Assembly: GCA_003223695.1 (NCBI GenBank)
Contig: QHVY01000370.1
Location: 1 to 7,254 of the forward strand
DNA from: Acidobacteriota bacterium
GTDB lineage: Bacteria; Acidobacteriota; Thermoanaerobaculia; Gp7-AA8
Direction: 5' to 3'
Length of the DNA: 7,254 nucleotides
The notes under the pieces were generated by a model. It saw nothing but the letters and a program-made list of their open reading frames with translations. It was not told the DNA's origin and did not search any database. Positions 5,552 through 7,254 of the stretch are shown here, in pieces (within the stretch, counting starts at the first letter, position 1; every line of letters starts with the position of its first letter). Position numbers and translations under genes: made by a program.

Positions 5552-6870
5552 TGCTGTTTTTCGATTGAATCAGCGAATTCGTTGAGGCCCGCTTCACGTG
5601 CTGCACGGATCACCGCCTGCCGGTCGGCACCGCGCGCCAGCTCGAATTTCAAAATCTCGATCTTCGTCTCCCGTGAAGCGTCTTTCCATGGCACGCTCCT
5701 CAAATTCGTTTTCGCGACCTCCTCATAGAGTTTGTTTCCGTCGCGCACGATCGCTCTGCCGCTGATCGGTGAGGTGGTCATCCCTCGGATTGGAATTGCT
5801 TCCGCGCGATCCATCATCGCCGCAGCTGGTGGTGCTGTTGGGGCCGCGGACTTCACCATGACGTTGCCCGCCTGAGCCGCCGGCTCAGCGACTGAAGTTA
5901 CCGCCACGAGCGGCTCTTGTTTCTTCAGTTCTTTGGCGCGCTGCCGCCGGGCCGCAAGCTTCACGGGTTTCTGTTGCACTTCCTCGTTTTTTTCGGCGCG
6001 CGCTTCCGGCGAAGGCGGAGCGGCCGTCGTCAGAACGGGATGGTGCAGCGCGCGCACTGGCGCCGTCGTTTGATCGACTCGCGTCATGATTTGCAGCGCG
6101 AGATACGCCGACGAAATCACAACAATGACCGATGCTGCGACGGCGATGCTGAACCTGACCGAATGCGACAGCCGCTCCCGTTCGCGCGCGGCATCGAAGC
6201 GAAGCTCTTTTGGAATCTCTGTTTTGATGCGCTCGGCGAGTCCAGCCGGAGGCTTCGGCACCGGCGCGAGCGCCAGTCGTGACTCCTCGTCGAGCGCAGA
6301 TTCGAGCATGGAGAATGCCTTGTGCAACCGCTTGCGAATGGCCACCGTCGTGATGTTTTCGAGACGAGCGATTTCCTTCACCGGCAACCCTCCCCAGAAA
6401 TGCGCGGTGACGGTGAAGCGCAGATCCTCCGGAAGCGTCATGACCGCAGCACGCAACCGCTCGCCTTCCTCCCGATCGCTTAACACCTGATCGGCCGCAG
6501 GACTTTCATCGGTGACCTCCGGGGCATCCGCAAACGAGGTGATCCGCTGAGGCCGGCGAATGTGATTGAGAAAGGTGGTGTAGGCGATGCGATAGAGCCA
6601 GGTGAAGAATTGCGAACGCCCGTCGAATCCGCTGAGCGCTTCCCAGGCTTTCCGATACGTCTCCTGCGTCAGATCGGCGGCGAGGTCGCCGTCGCCGCAC
6701 AGGCGGAACAACGATGCATAGACCGCGGAGTACGTCCGCTCGACGAGCTCTTCCGCCGCGGTGCGATCGCCGCCCCGAATCGCTGCGAGCAGGCGGTGCT
6801 CTTCGCTCCATGGCGCGAGCACCGCGTCAAGCTCCGTCTGCGGAGCGGCGAACGAAGAAACGTTCTCCAC
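5548..6870 (-). CDS. ECF-like sigma factor fused to a transmembrane segment and extracytoplasmic tail
   Basis: This is a 440-residue protein starting at GTG 6870-6868. Residues about 40-107 form sigma-70 region 2, including DLTQETYRKAWEAL (66-79) and the FFTWLYRIAYTTFLNHIRR segment (88-106) for -10 recognition. Residues about 144-193 form region 4, with a helix-turn-helix (VKEIARLENITTVAIRKRLH, 164-183) for the -35. An ECF factor normally ends there, near 180-200 residues. Here a PPAGLAERIKTEIP linker (207-220) leads to a hydrophobic helix (about 238-262), a Pro/Ala/Lys-rich stretch (about 270-355) and a charged helical C-terminal domain (about 375-440). This suggests a sigma factor tethered to the membrane, with the tail sensing something outside or acting as a built-in anti-sigma. 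No separate anti-sigma gene is adjacent. No clear Shine-Dalgarno sequence precedes the GTG. An out-of-frame ATG just upstream (6874-6872) was not used. Confidence 0.88.
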   Translation of the reverse strand: MENVSSFAAPQTELDAVLAPWSEEHRLLAAIRGGDRTAAEELVERTYSAVYASLFRLCGDGDLAADLTQETYRKAWEALSGFDGRSQFFTWLYRIAYTTFLNHIRRPQRITSFADAPEVTDESPAADQVLSDREEGERLRAAVMTLPEDLRFTVTAHFWGGLPVKEIARLENITTVAIRKRLHKAFSMLESALDEESRLALAPVPKPPAGLAERIKTEIPKELRFDAARERERLSHSVRFSIAVAASVIVVISSAYLALQIMTRVDQTTAPVRALHHPVLTTAAPPSPEARAEKNEEVQQKPVKLAARRQRAKELKKQEPLVAVTSVAEPAAQAGNVMVKSAAPTAPPAAAMMDRAEAIPIRGMTTSPISGRAIVRDGNKLYEEVAKTNLRSVPWKDASRETKIEILKFELARGADRQAVIRAAREAGLNEFADSIEKQH

Positions 6871-6914
6871 ACATCTTGGACACCGCTCCGCGACAGTTGA
6901 AAACCACGACAGCG

Positions 6915-6922
6915 GTTATGCT
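6915..6922 (+). promoter_or_regulatory. Candidate -10 element (GTTATGCT) for the DUF1684 gene
   Basis: TATGCT (6917-6922) lies 5-8 nt before the paired ATG codons at 6928 and 6931, so a transcript would begin at or next to the start codon. TTGAAA (6897-6902) resembles a -35, but the 14-nt spacing is short. The same octamer occurs at 130-137. No Shine-Dalgarno sequence is present. Confidence 0.35.
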
Positions 6923-6927
6923 ACCCG

Positions 6928-7254
6928 ATGATGCGAAACCTGTTGGTCATGTTGCTGGCGGTCGCCTCCCTCGCCGCCGCCGATTCGTACGATTCAGAGA
7001 TCCGGCAGTGGCGCGCTCAGCGCCGGACGCGACTGACCGCTAACGACAGCTGGCTGACGCTGGTCGGACTCTATTGGCTCCGCGACGGCGTCAACAACAT
7101 CACCCTCCCCACACACCCGCCCACGAAGGCGCGATTCGTTCTGCAAAACGGCCGCGTCACGCTGCAGCCGAACACGGCTCTGCGCGATGACACCGATCCG
7201 AAGGGGCCGACGATCCTTCGTAAGGGCACGGTCTCATATGAAGTGATCAAACGG
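6928..7254 (+). CDS. DUF1684 domain protein, N-terminal part (runs off the window)
   Basis: The frame opens at ATG ATG (6928/6931) and stays open for 109 codons to the window edge. The first 19 residues (MMRNLLVMLLAVASLAAAD) are a clear signal peptide with likely cleavage around LAAA/D, so the protein is exported or a periplasmic/surface protein. The mature start, EIRQWRAQRRTRLTANDSWLTLVGLYWLRDG, is the typical DUF1684 opening, in which a Trp-Arg helix precedes 'WL-x-L-x-GL-x-WL-x-x-G'. The region near residues 94-107 (KGPTILRKGTVSYEVI) also fits the family. DUF1684 has no established biochemical role that I can name. The gene is divergent from the sigma factor gene with a 57-nt gap, so their promoters must overlap or abut. 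The C-terminal half is not in the window. Confidence 0.82.
   Translation, partial: MMRNLLVMLLAVASLAAADSYDSEIRQWRAQRRTRLTANDSWLTLVGLYWLRDGVNNITLPTHPPTKARFVLQNGRVTLQPNTALRDDTDPKGPTILRKGTVSYEVIKR

Noticed and set aside
4108..5568. A 486-codon open frame in a second plus-strand frame over the permease gene
   Set aside because: It is extremely Arg-rich with no domain pattern, and it lies over a clear MFS protein; this is the usual out-of-frame openness of GC-rich coding DNA.
5872..5888. Perfect palindrome CTGAGCCG-C-CGGCTCAG
   Set aside because: It lies inside the sigma factor gene's Ala/Pro-rich linker coding region (AEPAAQA), has no GTAG foot and fits normal codon use; a REP remnant is possible but unsupported.

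Overview
This window looks like chromosomal DNA of a high-GC, free-living bacterium, most likely Acidobacteriota or a related soil/sediment lineage. That is inferred from the gene types (secreted beta-propeller-like protein, DUF4388-FHA protein, SHS-family permease, membrane-tethered ECF sigma factor, DUF1684 protein), the GC-rich extragenic palindromes and the scarcity of Shine-Dalgarno sequences. No rRNA, tRNA, CRISPR array, transposase or phage gene is visible. No stretch over about 300 bases lacks a gene.

Layout. The left end (3-113) is the C-terminus of a plus-strand protein, probably a secreted subtilisin-type peptidase. A 112-nt gap leads to a two-gene plus-strand unit: a small 10-cysteine protein (226-597), then a signal-peptide-bearing beta-propeller-like protein (609-1628). 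A GTAG-footed perfect palindrome (1634-1661) overlaps a TATAAT box just before serS. The serS gene (1675-2906, seryl-tRNA synthetase) is clearly recognisable but carries an internal deletion of about 40 nt with a frameshift in its catalytic domain. serS converges on a minus-strand DUF4388-FHA gene. The junction is an inverted pair of REP-like hairpins that supplies the stop codon of serS and the last eight codons of the FHA gene.

The DUF4388-FHA gene diverges from an SHS/Jen-type carboxylate permease (4133-5335). Between them lies a perfect 16-bp palindrome carrying TACAAT on both strands. Just after the permease, in the same frame, is a 70-codon zinc-ribbon protein. It has no ATG/GTG/TTG start at its natural N-terminus; instead an ATA codon sits 7 nt after a good Shine-Dalgarno sequence. 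Its stop overlaps the stop of a convergent minus-strand gene (5548-6870) for an ECF-like sigma factor fused to a transmembrane segment and an extracytoplasmic tail. That gene diverges from a DUF1684 protein that runs off the right edge.

The genes do not form one pathway; this reads as housekeeping and regulatory backbone. The points deserving attention are the broken serS, the inverted REP pair that forms gene ends, the membrane-anchored sigma factor, the ATA-start zinc-ribbon gene, and a recurring arrangement of -10-like boxes 5-10 nt before start codons, which suggests leaderless transcripts. I did not find evidence for a wholly new multi-gene system.
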